Positions 1 to 15,080 are shown, numbered from the stretch's first letter. The stretch is DNA of 64,000 bases from Peribacillus deserti (GCF_016909175.1 NZ_JAFBFI010000001.1:416332-480331), one strand, 5' to 3'. Translations and numbers: made by a program. Notes: generated by a model from the letters alone, not told the origin.

Positions 1-895
1 GAGCACAGGTTCTGTTTCAGATATTCAGCTAGTGATTATCACAGGGATGTCAGGCGCTGGAAAAACAGTAGCCATTCAAAGCTTTGAAGATTTAGGTTTC
101 TTTTGTGTGGATAATCTGCCGCCTACTCTGCTTCCTAAGTTCTTAGAATTGATGAAGGAATCAGGCAGCAAGATGAATAAAGTGGCGCTTGGAATGGATT
201 TGCGTGGAAGGGAATTTTTTGAACATCTGTTCCGGGCTTTAGATGAGATGAGTGAAAGCTCATGGATTACACCTCAAATTTTATTCCTGGATGCTGAAGA
301 TTCAGTGCTTGTCAGGCGATATAAAGAGACCAGAAGAACCCATCCTTTAGCACCGGTCGGACTGCCGCTGGAAGGAATACAATTAGAGCGGGGCATGCTG
401 GAAGAACTAAAAGGAAGAGCCCGGCTCATCTACAATACTTCAGAATTAAAGCCCCGGGAGCTTCGTGAAAAGATCCTCAGTGAGTTTTCTACCAATAATG
501 TAAGTACTTTTATGGTAAATGTGATGTCATTTGGATTCAAGCATGGCATTCCAATTGATGCTGACTTAGTTTTTGACGTTCGGTTCCTGCCGAATCCTCA
601 TTATATTGATTCAATGAGACCGAAAACAGGACTTGATGATGATGTGAATCAATACGTGCTTAAATGGAGCGAAACACAAAAGTTTTTGGAAAAAGTAACG
701 GATCTGCTGACATTTATGCTTCCTCATTATAAAAGAGAAGGAAAAGCGCAGCTTGTTATAGCCATTGGCTGTACCGGCGGGCAGCATAGATCGGTCGCTC
801 TTGCAGAGTATATCGGCCACTTCTTTAAAAAGGACTATTTTACACAGATCACACATCGAGATATCGACAAAAGGAAGGTAAAAAAAGATGCCTAA
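1..895 (+). CDS. rapZ: RNase adapter / nucleotide-binding protein RapZ (YvcJ), first codon cut by window edge
   Basis: P-loop nucleotide-binding protein of the RapZ/YvcJ family, which binds nucleotides and in Bacillus is tied to competence regulation; in enterobacteria the orthologue controls glmS through a small RNA. Reading in frame from base 2 gives [10 protein letters not shown] before the P loop GMSGAGKT (about residues 16-23). Base 1 is the G that would complete an ATG lying just outside the window, so the protein would have 298 residues, normal for the family. The C-terminal signature CTGGQHRSV is present. It overlaps yvcK by 8 bases, which indicates translational coupling. The gene pair followed by whiA and crh is the standard order in Firmicutes. 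Confidence 0.96.
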   Translation, partial: STGSVSDIQLVIITGMSGAGKTVAIQSFEDLGFFCVDNLPPTLLPKFLELMKESGSKMNKVALGMDLRGREFFEHLFRALDEMSESSWITPQILFLDAEDSVLVRRYKETRRTHPLAPVGLPLEGIQLERGMLEELKGRARLIYNTSELKPRELREKILSEFSTNNVSTFMVNVMSFGFKHGIPIDADLVFDVRFLPNPHYIDSMRPKTGLDDDVNQYVLKWSETQKFLEKVTDLLTFMLPHYKREGKAQLVIAIGCTGGQHRSVALAEYIGHFFKKDYFTQITHRDIDKRKVKKDA

Positions 896-1874
896 TAATC
901 CGACACTGCCTAAGATTGTCGTTATTGGCGGGGGAACTGGATTACCTGTGCTAATTAGAGGGCTTAAACAATATCCGATTGATATTACGGCTATTGTAAC
1001 GGTTGCTGATGACGGAGGAAGCTCAGGGCGTCTGCGTGATGATATGGACATTCCTCCTCCAGGTGATGTAAGGAATGTACTGGCAGCTCTATCAGACGTT
1101 GAACCGCTGGTTGAGCAGATGTTTCAGCACCGCTTTAGCCACTCTGTTGAACTGACTGGCCATTCTCTTGGGAATTTAATCATTGCCGCAATGACGTCGA
1201 TAACCGGGGACTTCGTTCATGCCATTCAAGAAATGAGCAAGGTATTGAATGTCCGTGGAAAAGTAATTCCTGCGGCTAATCAGAGTGTGGTGCTGCATGC
1301 TGAAATGGAAGACGGCACGATCGTTACAGGAGAATCCAAAATACCGAAACACGGCAAAAAAATCAAAAGGGTGTTTTTAACACCAGAAGTTATTCAACCG
1401 CTTTCAGAATCGTTGGAAGAAATAAAAAATGCAGATTTAATCGTCATTGGACCTGGAAGTCTGTATACAAGCATCCTTCCCAATCTGCTTGTTCCTGAAT
1501 TAGGCCGGGCGGTCTGTGATTCTAAGGCAAAGAAAATTTATATCTGCAACCTGATGACTCAGGCTGGAGAAACATTAAACTTTACCGCAAGCGATCATGT
1601 CGAAGCTATTTATCAGCATATGCAATGCTCATTTATTGATTCTATTCTTGTTAATAATGAAGAAATACCGCAGGATGCTAAGCTGAAATATAAGGAAGAG
1701 TATGCTAAACCCGTCATATATGATTTTGACCGCCTGAGCCAGTTCGGAGTTAAAGTGCTGCAGGAGCAAATCGTCAGCTATGACGGCAATGTGGTCCGCC
1801 ATGATACAAAAAAAGTGGCGGAAATTTTATATAATTTACTAATAAGTGAATACAAACTGCCCAGTCATCCGTAA
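888..1874 (+). CDS. yvcK: Gluconeogenesis factor YvcK (CofD-like, UDP-sugar binding)
   Basis: YvcK/MgfK family protein, a 2-phospho-L-lactate-transferase-like fold that binds UDP-sugars. In Bacillus it is needed for growth on gluconeogenic carbon sources and for correct cell-wall synthesis and PBP1 localisation. The sequence shows the N-terminal glycine-rich loop [17 protein letters not shown] and the conserved [10 protein letters not shown] and PPGDVRNVL motifs in the first 75 residues. Length is 328 residues, close to the usual 315-330. The ATG overlaps the end of rapZ. It lies 44 bases upstream of whiA. Confidence 0.95.
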   Translation: MPNNPTLPKIVVIGGGTGLPVLIRGLKQYPIDITAIVTVADDGGSSGRLRDDMDIPPPGDVRNVLAALSDVEPLVEQMFQHRFSHSVELTGHSLGNLIIAAMTSITGDFVHAIQEMSKVLNVRGKVIPAANQSVVLHAEMEDGTIVTGESKIPKHGKKIKRVFLTPEVIQPLSESLEEIKNADLIVIGPGSLYTSILPNLLVPELGRAVCDSKAKKIYICNLMTQAGETLNFTASDHVEAIYQHMQCSFIDSILVNNEEIPQDAKLKYKEEYAKPVIYDFDRLSQFGVKVLQEQIVSYDGNVVRHDTKKVAEILYNLLISEYKLPSHP

Positions 1875-1918
1875 TAGTAATAGAAGGATGGTACGGTTTA
1901 AACAGGAGGTGAGAGAGA

Positions 1919-2863
1919 ATGTCTTTTGCATCAGAGACAAAAAAAGAGCTTACAACTTTGGAGGTTAAAGACTGCTGTGCAAATGCAGAGCTTTCGGCAC
2001 TCATACGGATGAATGGCTCACTCTCCTTTTCAAACAGAAAATTAGTTGTAGATATTCAGACAGAAAATGCCGCTATAGCAAGAAGGATTTATACATTATT
2101 AAAGAAGAGCTTTGAAGTGCAGGTAGAGCTGCTTGTTAGGAAAAAAATGAAGCTCAAGAAAAATAATGTATACATAGTCCGGTTGTCGCACCAGGCCCAG
2201 GAAATCCTTCATACTCTTAAAATAATAGGTGACAACTTTACCATTCACCATGATATTTCAAAAGAATTGGTAGCAAAAAAATGCTGTAAGAGGTCCTATT
2301 TAAGAGGAGCTTTTTTAGCTGGCGGATCTGTTAATAATCCGGAGACATCCTCCTACCACTTAGAGGTTTTCTCATTATACAAAGAACATAATGATGAACT
2401 TTGTGAATTAATGAACGGATTTGACTTAAAGGCTAAAACACTTGAACGCAAAAAAGGCTACATTGTTTATTTAAAAGAAGCAGAAAAAATCGCTGAATTT
2501 CTTAATATTATCGGTGCCCATAGTGCGCTTATGCGTTTTGAGGATGTAAGAATAGTCAGGGATATGAGGAATTCGGTTAACAGGCTGGTCAACTGTGAAA
2601 CGGCTAACTTGAATAAAACCATCGGTGCCTCGCTCAGGCAGGTCGAAAATATCAAATTAATTGAACAGACGGTCGGCCTCAGTATACTTCCAGACAAGCT
2701 CCGGGAAATTGCGGAGCTTCGAGTAGCTTACCAGGATGTGACTCTTAAAGAACTAGGGGAGATGGTTTCCGGCGGCAATATCAGCAAGTCGGGCATTAAT
2801 CATAGACTGAGAAAAATTGATGAAATCGCTGAAAAGCTCCGTTCTGGGGAAACGATTTCATAA
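1919..2863 (+). CDS. whiA: Sporulation/division regulator WhiA
   Basis: WhiA is a DNA-binding protein with an N-terminal LAGLIDADG-homing-endonuclease-like fold and a C-terminal helix-turn-helix. In Bacillus it influences cell division and chromosome segregation. The 314-residue length is typical. Visible signatures are the N-terminal [12 protein letters not shown], the central [17 protein letters not shown], and the C-terminal [21 protein letters not shown] that forms the HTH. A strong AGGAGGTGAGAGAGA ribosome binding site precedes the ATG. Confidence 0.95.
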   Translation: MSFASETKKELTTLEVKDCCANAELSALIRMNGSLSFSNRKLVVDIQTENAAIARRIYTLLKKSFEVQVELLVRKKMKLKKNNVYIVRLSHQAQEILHTLKIIGDNFTIHHDISKELVAKKCCKRSYLRGAFLAGGSVNNPETSSYHLEVFSLYKEHNDELCELMNGFDLKAKTLERKKGYIVYLKEAEKIAEFLNIIGAHSALMRFEDVRIVRDMRNSVNRLVNCETANLNKTIGASLRQVENIKLIEQTVGLSILPDKLREIAELRVAYQDVTLKELGEMVSGGNISKSGINHRLRKIDEIAEKLRSGETIS

Positions 2864-2970
2864 ATTATGCCTAAGCTGGTTTCAATAGACGCAATTAATG
2901 GTTAAATAAGTATAATACTCTAATGATCTAAAACATAAATAATAAAAAGCGATAGGGGAGGAAAAAAGAG

Positions 2971-3228
2971 ATGGTTGATAAAGTAGTCCAGGTCCGCCTG
3001 AAAACTGGGCTCCAAGCCCGGCCGGCAGCACTGTTTGTCCAGGAGGCCAATCGGTTCACAGCTGATGTGTTTCTAGAGAAGGATGGCAAAAAAGTGAATG
3101 CTAAAAGCATTATGGGACTCATGAGCCTGGCAGTAAGCTCAGGAGCCGAAGTGAAACTGGTTGCAGAAGGCAGAGATGAAGAAGAAGCATTAGAGGCCTT
3201 AGAAGCATTTGTTCAAAAACAGGATTAA
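2971..3228 (+). CDS. crh: Catabolite repression HPr-like protein Crh
   Basis: Crh is an HPr paralogue used as a CcpA co-repressor in carbon catabolite control; it does not carry sugar phosphotransfer. In this 85-residue protein the active-site histidine of HPr is replaced by Gln15 (context TGLQARP), while the regulatory Ser46 (context AKSIMGL), target of HPrK/P, is kept. That pattern is diagnostic of Crh rather than PtsH. A GGGGAGG ribosome binding site is 12-18 bases upstream. A hairpin terminator follows directly, so crh closes the rapZ-yvcK-whiA-crh unit. Confidence 0.95.
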   Translation: MVDKVVQVRLKTGLQARPAALFVQEANRFTADVFLEKDGKKVNAKSIMGLMSLAVSSGAEVKLVAEGRDEEEALEALEAFVQKQD

Positions 3229-3237
3229 GCACACGTA

Positions 3238-3264
3238 AATAAAGCTGCCACCGGCAGCTTTATT
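3238..3264 (+). terminator. Terminator of the rapZ-crh operon
   Basis: Perfect inverted repeat AATAAAGCTGCC / GGCAGCTTTATT with a 3-base loop, 10 bases after the crh stop codon. Confidence 0.8.
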
Positions 3265-3270
3265 GATTTA

Positions 3271-3305
3271 AGCTAAAAGAAAGACCGCTCAGAGAAAGAG
3301 CGGTC
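3271..3305 (-). terminator. Terminator of clpP
   Basis: Stem GACCGCTC / GAGCGGTC followed on the minus strand by a T-rich run. It lies just past the clpP stop and faces the crh terminator. Confidence 0.75.
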
Positions 3306-3312
3306 GCTTGTT

Positions 3313-3921
3313 TTATTTATCTAATTTACCTTTTTCAAGGTCATTGCGATTCATAATTTTATCAACTAAACCATATTCTACTGCTCTTTCGGCAGTCATG
3401 AAGTTATCACGCTCAGTATCGCGCGCAATCACATCAAGCGGCTGTCCTGTGCGTTCTGAAAGAATTTCATTTAATCTTTCACGCATGAATAGAATACGTT
3501 TTGCTGCGATTTCAATTTCTGTAGCCTGGCCTTGAGCGCCTCCAAGCGGCTGATGAATCATAACTTCGCTGTTAGGAAGAACATAGCGTTTTCCTTTTTC
3601 CCCTGCAGCAAGCAAGAAAGCTCCCATTGAAGCTGCCATACCAATACAGATTGTAGATACCTGCGGCTTAATGAATTGCATTGTATCAAAAATCGCCATA
3701 CCAGCTGTAATGCTTCCGCCAGGGCTGTTAATGTAAAGATGGATATCTTTTTCTGGGTTTTCTGCTTCAAGGAACAGCAATTGTGCAACAATAGAGTTCG
3801 CTACATTATCATCAATCGCGCTTCCAAGCATAATAATGCGGTCTTTCAATAAGCGGGAATATATATCATACGCACGCTCACCGCGGTTTGTTTGTTCAAT
3901 AACTGTAGGAATTAAATTCAT
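3313..3921 (-). CDS. clpP: ATP-dependent Clp protease proteolytic subunit ClpP
   Basis: Serine peptidase subunit that forms the barrel used by ClpX, ClpC and ClpE for regulated proteolysis in the cytoplasm. With the start at [10 protein letters not shown] the protein has 202 residues and the catalytic triad falls at Ser98 (GMAASMG), His123 (MIHQP) and Asp172 (RDTERDNF), exactly as expected. The start is chosen because AAAGGAGGAGAAAAATAT lies directly upstream; an in-frame extension further upstream would include the ribosome binding site. The promoter region carries a CtsR-type operator. Confidence 0.98.
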   Translation of the reverse strand: MNLIPTVIEQTNRGERAYDIYSRLLKDRIIMLGSAIDDNVANSIVAQLLFLEAENPEKDIHLYINSPGGSITAGMAIFDTMQFIKPQVSTICIGMAASMGAFLLAAGEKGKRYVLPNSEVMIHQPLGGAQGQATEIEIAAKRILFMRERLNEILSERTGQPLDVIARDTERDNFMTAERAVEYGLVDKIMNRNDLEKGKLDK

Positions 3922-3979
3922 ATATTTTTCTCCTCCTTTAAAGAAGTAATCCAAATGGATTAATTATCCTCATGTGATT

Positions 3980-4010
3980 ATCATACACTAATTGGTCAAT
4001 TTAGGTCAAA
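3980..4010 (-). promoter_or_regulatory. clpP promoter with overlapping CtsR operator
   Basis: On the plus strand the heptads GGTCAAT and GGTCAAA are spaced by 3 bases (3994-4010), matching the CtsR consensus of two (A/G)GTCAAA-like heptads with a 3-base gap. On the minus strand the second heptad provides a -35-like TTGACC (4004-4009), 18 bases from TATGAT (3980-3985). The operator therefore covers the -35 region of clpP, as expected for heat-shock repression by CtsR. Confidence 0.75.
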
Positions 4011-4220
4011 CGATAGGGCTAGAGTTTCATTCGACAAATATCTTATTTATGTATAAAATAAAATATATATTTGACCTTTTGGGATATTTTATGTGCTCGA
4101 AGTAAATACTTTAACCATGATACCCAATGTTACCCGTTTTAAACATAATTTTCCCTTGCAAAAGTTCGGGAACTCAAATATAATTATCACTTGAGACGAT
4201 TTCTTTTTCACTATTATTTT

Positions 4221-4292
4221 GCCCTCGTGGTGCAACGGATAGCACGTGAGATTCCGGTTCTTAAGATGTGGGTTCGATTCCTGCCGAGGGCG
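4221..4292 (+). tRNA. tRNA-Arg (anticodon CCG)
   Basis: Cloverleaf read by eye: acceptor GCCCTCG / CGAGGGC, D stem GTGC / GCAC, anticodon stem TGAGA / TCTTA around the loop TTCCGGT (anticodon CCG, reading CGG), and T loop TTCGATT. The CCA end is not encoded directly. It is a single tRNA gene followed by its own terminator, in the gap between clpP and rpoN. Confidence 0.9.
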
Positions 4293-4300
4293 TACCAAAA

Positions 4301-4332
4301 GACTCTTTGCTGAAAAGCAGAGGGTCTTTTTT
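4301..4332 (+). terminator. Terminator of tRNA-Arg
   Basis: Imperfect hairpin GACTCTTTGCT / AGCAGAGGGTC followed by a run of T. Confidence 0.75.
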
Positions 4333-4396
4333 CATTGTAGTGGTTTTTTCGCCAGCTGGCCCCTGGTTTCTGTGCGCGGGGTGGGGGATTTTTGAT

Positions 4397-4500
4397 TTTA
4401 TGCAGGATTTTTGGAACTTATGCAGGATCATTGAAATTATTGCAGGATATTTGAGATATTTGCAGGATTTTTACCATTTATGCAGGATTATTAATTTTTA
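4397..4500 (+). repeat. Degenerate ~20-bp tandem repeat (TTATGCAGGAT type)
   Basis: Five copies of a unit starting TT(A)TGCAGGAT, separated by about 10 AT-rich bases, so the period is about 21 bases. The constant part is TGCAGGAT, with a preceding TTA or TAT; the spacer diverges. No gene is visible here. It resembles in style the TTATGTGGC and TTATGCTTA repeats near 52.7-53 kb. Confidence 0.8.
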
Positions 4501-4577
4501 GCCATAGCGAGCTCTGCGGACCTATTCATGCTGTCTAAAAAATTGTGTGATTATGGAGTGCTCAACTAAATTCCTGT

Positions 4578-4770
4578 GAAAAGCACCGTTCTCCGCTAAT
4601 AGTGTTGTCTAGCTCCCAACTGACATCCTCGAGTCATAAGCCAATCAGGCCATGGGAAGAACCCACGGCCTGCTTGTCTTATGCTTGGCTAGCGCATAAG
4701 AGCAACTAAGCTTCTGTCTTCGCTGCCGCTTGCCACTCAGCAAGTCTGCTTTATCGGATGTCTGCCTTTT
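4578..4770 (+). repeat. Dispersed palindromic repeat, family R, copy 1
   Basis: Begins GAAAAGCACCGTTCTCCGC and contains the family core CATAAGCCAATC ... CTTATGCTTG, and ends TCTGCCTTTT. CATAAG / CTTATG and AAAAGCA / TGCCTTTT form nested inverted repeats. Related copies occur at 4831-4956, 39722-40147 and 63889-64000. No open reading frame with a ribosome binding site is present. Confidence 0.8.
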
Positions 4771-4830
4771 AAAAAGTTTACTTCACAGATTAATTTAAGA
4801 TTCATGAATTATTGGAATATATTTTTTATT

Positions 4831-4956
4831 AAAAGGCACCGTTCTCCGCTTTTATTTGTAATCCAGCTCCCGGCTGAGACCCTCGAGTCATAAGCCAATC
4901 AGTCCATGGGAAGAAGAAAGCTTCCCACGGCCTGCTCGTCTTATGCTTGTCGGGTC
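4831..4956 (+). repeat. Dispersed palindromic repeat, family R, copy 2
   Basis: Begins AAAAGGCACCGTTCTCCGC and shares CTCGAGTCATAAGCCAATCA and CACGGCCTGCTCGTC with copy 1. Together with copy 1 and the tandem repeat it fills the 800-base gene-free interval between the tRNA and rpoN. Confidence 0.8.
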
Positions 4957-5131
4957 ACTAATTTTCCATTTAGTTATGTTTGCTAAATTTAAATTCCAAC
5001 TACATAGCCTGTGCTCTATAAAAGTGATATATAGGAAAATTACCGCCGTCCACTTTTTGTTGTAACCGGTTACATTTTCCTTTCTTTATTTTTGTTTTTT
5101 ATAATAGAATAGGGGATGGGGGGAGATTGGT

Positions 5132-6463
5132 ATGGAATTGAGGAATGGGCTGTTTCAGCAGCAGAGTTTGAAGCTTTCGATGACGCAGGAGTTGAGCCAG
5201 GCGATTGCCTTGCTGCAGTATACTTCGCAGGAGCTTGCTGCTTATTTGGAGGAAAGAGCCGCGGAAAACCCATTAGTATCTTTAGATTCTTCACCTGAAG
5301 GTTCTTTTGCAGTGGAGATCAAGCGAAAGAACCGCCTTAAGGCGCCCCGTGAAAAAGATGCTATGTATTGGCTGGAGCAGATTGGTGATCAGTCTATATC
5401 GCTGAGTGAATATCTGCGTTGGCAGTTATCGCTGTACAGCTTAAATCATTTGGAAAAGAAAGTCATGAATAGCTTAATCTTAAATTTAGATCAGAATGGG
5501 TATTTGCGTGCTTCCTTGGAAGATATCGCTGAAATAACGGGCTGTGAGTCAGAATTAGTGGAAAAATGTTTGTGTGAGCTGCAGATGCTTGAACCGGCTG
5601 GGATAGGAGCCAGGAATCTGCAGGAATGCCTGCTTCTTCAATCAAAAAGAATGCAGTATGTATTTTGCCATACGGAAACTATCCTGCGGGATCATTTTTT
5701 GCTGTTTGCGGAAAAGAAGTGGAAAGAGCTGGCCAGGAAGCTGGATATTTCTTTAAAGGATATACAGGATGTGCAGGATTTTGTTCTTACCTTGAATCCA
5801 AGGCCTGGAGCGTCTTTTCAGCAGGAAAAGTCATCCTATGTGGTCCCGGATGTAAAGGTGGAGTATTTGGATGGGGTTTTGCAGGTAAGGCTGCCTGAGA
5901 ACCACGCGAACCAATGGGATTTAAATCAAAGCTATTTTGATGCACTGAAATCTTACAGAGATCAAAGCGTAGATAAGTTTCTCCATGAAAAGTGGCAGGA
6001 ATTCCAGTGGATTTCAAAAAGCCTGCAGCAAAGAAAGGAAACCATATTAAAAGTAACGAAGCAAATTGTGAAGAAACAGGAACGGTGCTTTTTGAAAGGG
6101 CTTGGGGAGCTTAAGCCCATGACTATGCGCGAAGTGGCAGAGGAGCTGGGGATTCACGAATCTACCGTAAGCCGGACGGTGAGGGAGAAATATGTTCAGG
6201 CGCCTTTTGGTACCGTTGAGCTGAGGGCCTTTTTCACCTCAAATCTGCAGTCCGTTTCGTCCGATGATATTTCCGCTGTTACGGCTAAAAAGGAATTACA
6301 TCTGCTTGTTGAAAGTGAAGATAAGACGAAACCATTATCTGATCAGGATATATCTGTTATATTAAAAATGGAAAAAGGGATTATTCTTTCTAGAAGAACG
6401 GTTGCTAAGTACCGCGAGCAGCTGGGTATCCCTTCCTCTTCTAAAAGAAAACGTTATAACTAG
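5132..6463 (+). CDS. rpoN: RNA polymerase sigma-54 factor (SigL/RpoN)
   Basis: Sigma-54 directs transcription from -24/-12 promoters with enhancer-binding activators; in Bacillus it serves levanase, arginine/branched-chain amino acid and acetoin catabolism. The 443-residue protein has the glutamine-rich region I (QQQSLKLSMTQELSQAI, about residues 8-24), the HTH segment MTMREVAEELGIHESTVSR (about residue 330) and a C-terminal RpoN box SRRTVAKYREQLGIP. The ribosome binding site GGGGGGAGATTGGT supports the ATG at 5132. A glutaredoxin-like gene starts 12 bases downstream. Confidence 0.95.
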   Translation: MELRNGLFQQQSLKLSMTQELSQAIALLQYTSQELAAYLEERAAENPLVSLDSSPEGSFAVEIKRKNRLKAPREKDAMYWLEQIGDQSISLSEYLRWQLSLYSLNHLEKKVMNSLILNLDQNGYLRASLEDIAEITGCESELVEKCLCELQMLEPAGIGARNLQECLLLQSKRMQYVFCHTETILRDHFLLFAEKKWKELARKLDISLKDIQDVQDFVLTLNPRPGASFQQEKSSYVVPDVKVEYLDGVLQVRLPENHANQWDLNQSYFDALKSYRDQSVDKFLHEKWQEFQWISKSLQQRKETILKVTKQIVKKQERCFLKGLGELKPMTMREVAEELGIHESTVSRTVREKYVQAPFGTVELRAFFTSNLQSVSSDDISAVTAKKELHLLVESEDKTKPLSDQDISVILKMEKGIILSRRTVAKYREQLGIPSSSKRKRYN

Positions 6464-6475
6464 GATGGATGTACA

Positions 6476-6709
6476 ATGAAAGAAATCATGTTTTATACAA
6501 GAACGCAGTGTCCGCTTTGTCTGAAAGCAAAAGAGGCACTGCTTATAGTACAAAGAGATATGCAAGTTTCAATAAAAGAAATAGATATTCACTCTAGCGA
6601 TCAACTGGTAGAAAGATTTGGCCTGATGATTCCAGTAGTAGAATATGAAGGAAAGGTTTTGCAGTACGGGCAGATTGACCCCTTGAAATTGCAGAATCAG
6701 CTGAAATAA
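6476..6709 (+). CDS. Glutaredoxin-like (thioredoxin-fold) small protein
   Basis: A 77-residue protein of the glutaredoxin family with the redox motif CPLC at residues 12-15 (context YTRTQCPLCLKAKEALL) and the cis-proline segment IPVVEYEG. It probably acts as a small cytosolic thiol-disulfide protein; the substrate is unknown. It is 12 bases from rpoN and is probably cotranscribed with it. Confidence 0.85.
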   Translation: MKEIMFYTRTQCPLCLKAKEALLIVQRDMQVSIKEIDIHSSDQLVERFGLMIPVVEYEGKVLQYGQIDPLKLQNQLK

Positions 6710-6792
6710 ACAGCGCCTCTATTAGTCAACAAAGGCTGTAAGGGCGGGTTTTTTGCCGGAAGCGCTTGCAGAAAAAAACTTGAACATATTAG

Positions 6793-6821
6793 TTGAACAA
6801 TGAATATACTCCTGTTAGAAT
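6793..6821 (+). promoter_or_regulatory. Sigma-A promoter of the cggR-gap operon
   Basis: TTGAAC (6793-6798), 17-base spacer, TAGAAT (6816-6821). It lies upstream of the CggR operator and the cggR start codon. Confidence 0.75.
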
Positions 6822-6856
6822 GAGATTTGAAATAGGGAGTATTTTTTTTGCTGGTA

Positions 6857-6893
6857 GTGGGACATAATATGTCTATGCGGGACAAAAAATGAC
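6857..6893 (+). promoter_or_regulatory. CggR operator
   Basis: Two half-operators, TGGGAC-ATAATA-TGTC and CGGGAC-AAAAAA-TGAC, separated by TATG. This reproduces the known CggR operator form CGGGAC-N6-TGTC-N4-CGGGAC-N6-TGTC with small deviations at the ends. It lies between the promoter and cggR, so bound CggR would block elongation and fructose-1,6-bisphosphate would relieve it. Confidence 0.9.
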
Positions 6894-6931
6894 CATCCTA
6901 GTTCGCGGTTCAAAGAAGGAGTAATCATTCT

Positions 6932-7948
6932 ATGCGCTCATTCATTGAGGTACAAAGGAAATTATTGCCTGATTTAATGGATGTTATGCAGAAGCGCTAT
7001 CATATCCTCCGTTACATAAAATTTATGCAGCCTGTTGGCAGGAGAAACTTAGCAATTAGTCTTAGCCTCACTGAGAGAACTTTGAGGGCGGAGGTTGAAT
7101 TTCTCAAAACTCAGAACCTTATTGATATCTTTCCGTCAGGAATGCAGCTTACAGAAGCCGGCCTCGATGTATTGGAAAAATTAGATGGTGTAATGAGAGA
7201 GTTAACGGGTATAGACAAAAAGGAAGATAGGTTAGCCAAGAAATATTCCATTAATGAAGTAATTATAGTCAGTGGAAACAGTGATACATCTCCCTGGGTT
7301 AAAGCAGAATTGGGAAAAGAATGTGCTTCTTGCATAAAAAGGAATTTATCGGGAGAAAATATCATCGCTGTGACTGGAGGTTCTACTTTAGCTGCGGTGG
7401 CTGATATGCTGACACCGGATTCTCGCAAGACATTATTCGTCCCGGCTCGCGGCGGTTTGGGTGAAGATGTACATAACCAGGCTAACACCATTGCGGCGAA
7501 TATGGCTGCAAAGATGAACTCTTCCTACCGAGTCTTATACGTTCCGGAGCAGGTGAGTAAAGAAGCTTATCTATCTTTTATGAAAGAGCCTGCCATTAAG
7601 GAAGTCATCTCTCTGATTAAGACAGCTAACATTGTAGTGCATGGCATAGGTGATGCGAATGTAATGGCTGGGCGGAGAAAATCTTCTCCGGAAATTATGA
7701 TGAAAATAAAAGATGGGAATGCTGTTGGAGAAGCTTTTGGATATTACTTTAATGAAAAGCCGGAGATCGTGCACAAAGTTCACACGGTCGGCATCCAGAA
7801 AGAAGATCTAGATCACGCTGACAGCGTAATAGCTGTTGCTGGCGGCAGCTCAAAAGCAAAAGCGATCAGGGCCTATCTGAAAATGGCTCCTTCTGCCACT
7901 ACCCTTATAACAGATGAATCTGTTGCAAATGAGTTATTAAAGGGCTAA
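6932..7948 (+). CDS. cggR: Central glycolytic genes regulator CggR
   Basis: SorC/DeoR-family repressor of the gap operon whose inducer is fructose-1,6-bisphosphate. The 338-residue protein has an N-terminal winged HTH (NLAISLSLTERTLRAEVEFLK, about residues 35-55) and a C-terminal sugar-phosphate-binding domain with VTGGSTLAAVADML and IAVAGGSSKAKAIRAYL. AAGAAGGAG precedes the ATG. Its position as first gene of cggR-gap-pgk-tpiA-gpmI-eno, with its operator 40-75 bases upstream, fixes the identification. Confidence 0.97.
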   Translation: MRSFIEVQRKLLPDLMDVMQKRYHILRYIKFMQPVGRRNLAISLSLTERTLRAEVEFLKTQNLIDIFPSGMQLTEAGLDVLEKLDGVMRELTGIDKKEDRLAKKYSINEVIIVSGNSDTSPWVKAELGKECASCIKRNLSGENIIAVTGGSTLAAVADMLTPDSRKTLFVPARGGLGEDVHNQANTIAANMAAKMNSSYRVLYVPEQVSKEAYLSFMKEPAIKEVISLIKTANIVVHGIGDANVMAGRRKSSPEIMMKIKDGNAVGEAFGYYFNEKPEIVHKVHTVGIQKEDLDHADSVIAVAGGSSKAKAIRAYLKMAPSATTLITDESVANELLKG

Positions 7949-7974
7949 GTCCTTTTAAATATATTAACTACTAA

Positions 7975-9015
<1,041 letters not shown>

Positions 9016-9245
9016 TTGATTGATAAAAACACAAACTATGCTTAAACTAACAGTGTCTCAATAATTTGGCTTTATTGGAAAAATACAGCTATATTGATGA
9101 AGAGATAAGGGGAGCGGGGATCTATACCCTTCTTCCCTCTTTTTTTGAGAAAGCATTCGTATCATTTCTTCAATAAGCCGGTTGTTTCAGTAAGAATGTC
9201 AGCTGTCCCGCTCTCGGGGCTATTTATAAGGAGGTCTTTAGGTCC

Positions 9246-12761
<3,516 letters not shown>

Positions 12762-12834
12762 GATTGATACCGCCTGGATGGATCAGGCCGGCAAAGTTAA
12801 AAAAAATTATGTTCATTAAAAGGAGAGTTTTTAA

Positions 12835-14130
<1,296 letters not shown>

Positions 14131-14140
14131 TAAAAATGTA

Positions 14141-14179
14141 AAACGGCCCTGAACCTGACGAGGTTTAGGGCCGTTTTTT
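14141..14179 (+). terminator. Terminator of the glycolytic operon
   Basis: AAACGGCCCT-GAACCT ... AGGTTT-AGGGCCGTTTTTT: long stem followed by six T residues, 10 bases after the eno stop. Confidence 0.9.
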
Positions 14180-14332
14180 GTGTTTTTTTTGGAATTAAGA
14201 CAGCCGTGTAAAAACTGGGTTTCTTAAATGTGAACAATGGGAGCATAAATAGAATAGTATGAAAGAGAGAGCTTATCCACTATCGACTTTCATTTAGTAG
14301 ATAGGCAAAGCCGGCTTAGAAAGGAGCTTATA

Positions 14333-14515
14333 ATGAAACGAATCCAGTTTGAGCATGTATTTGCTTTTGTTATTATGAGTGTACTTGCAGCATCTCTTTA
14401 CCTGTTTAGAGAGAATAGCGAAATTTCCTATCTAATCGTAGGAGTTTTAGCCAATTCATTAGGTGCTATCAGTGCCTTTTATTTCACAAAACATGACCCG
14501 AGGAAAAAGCAATAA
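14333..14515 (+). CDS. Small membrane protein of unknown function
   Basis: A 60-residue protein with two predicted membrane segments (FAFVIMSVLAASLYLF and YLIVGVLANSLGAISAFYF) and a positively charged C-terminus (KHDPRKKQ). AAAGGAGCTTATA precedes the ATG, so translation is likely. I do not recognise the family. It converges with the minus-strand membrane protein downstream, 10 bases apart. Confidence 0.65.
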   Translation: MKRIQFEHVFAFVIMSVLAASLYLFRENSEISYLIVGVLANSLGAISAFYFTKHDPRKKQ

Positions 14516-14525
14516 ATATGTTCGT

Positions 14526-15080
14526 TTACTTATTATTGATATAATCAATGACTAGAGCATTTTGGAATTTTTCTAAGAATATGCCGATACAGGCTGCTGC
14601 AATTAAAAACGGGAAAAATCGGTGAATGGTCTCTGCCAGCAGTGATGCCGTCCAAAAACGGTGCAGCATACCCGCCCCGGTCCCGCCTTGAAAGATGGCT
14701 TCAATGCTAACTAATATAAACAGCGAGAACCAAATAAACGTTAAGGTACTGGTGCCAAACCGAAATGAAGCAGCGATTAAGCCAATTAATAGGGCGATAA
14801 CCGGGATCCATAGAGGGTGCATGTGCAGCTCTCTGACATGAATGGTTTCAAGCAGCACGGGAGAAGTTAATAGACTGGCTAAATACCATGAACTAATAAA
14901 ATACGCTGAAAATAAGAGCAGTTTCCGATTATTGAATTTGGTTTTCCAAAGAAGGATTACAGACGCGGCTATTAAGAGACCATCAATCCAGATGCTGTGA
15001 TATACAAACAAAAGCAGGGCAGTAAAAAGGCCGAATACAATATTTATCATATCAAGAATGCGCAAACCCTTTAAATACAT
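14526..15080 (-). CDS. Multi-pass membrane protein of unknown function
   Basis: A 184-residue, very hydrophobic protein with about five or six membrane segments, among them FGLFTALLLFVYHSIWI, LWIPVIALLIGLIAASF and FLIAAACIGIFL. The start MYLKGLRILDMIN is chosen because GAGAGGGGGGAATTTC precedes it. No conserved motif was recognised. It has its own upstream region and runs opposite to eno and secG. Confidence 0.65.
   Translation of the reverse strand: MYLKGLRILDMINIVFGLFTALLLFVYHSIWIDGLLIAASVILLWKTKFNNRKLLLFSAYFISSWYLASLLTSPVLLETIHVRELHMHPLWIPVIALLIGLIAASFRFGTSTLTFIWFSLFILVSIEAIFQGGTGAGMLHRFWTASLLAETIHRFFPFLIAAACIGIFLEKFQNALVIDYINNK

Noticed and set aside
4268..4501. Open frame of 77 codons downstream of tRNA-Arg
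   Set aside because: It begins inside the tRNA and runs over the terminator and the short tandem repeat.
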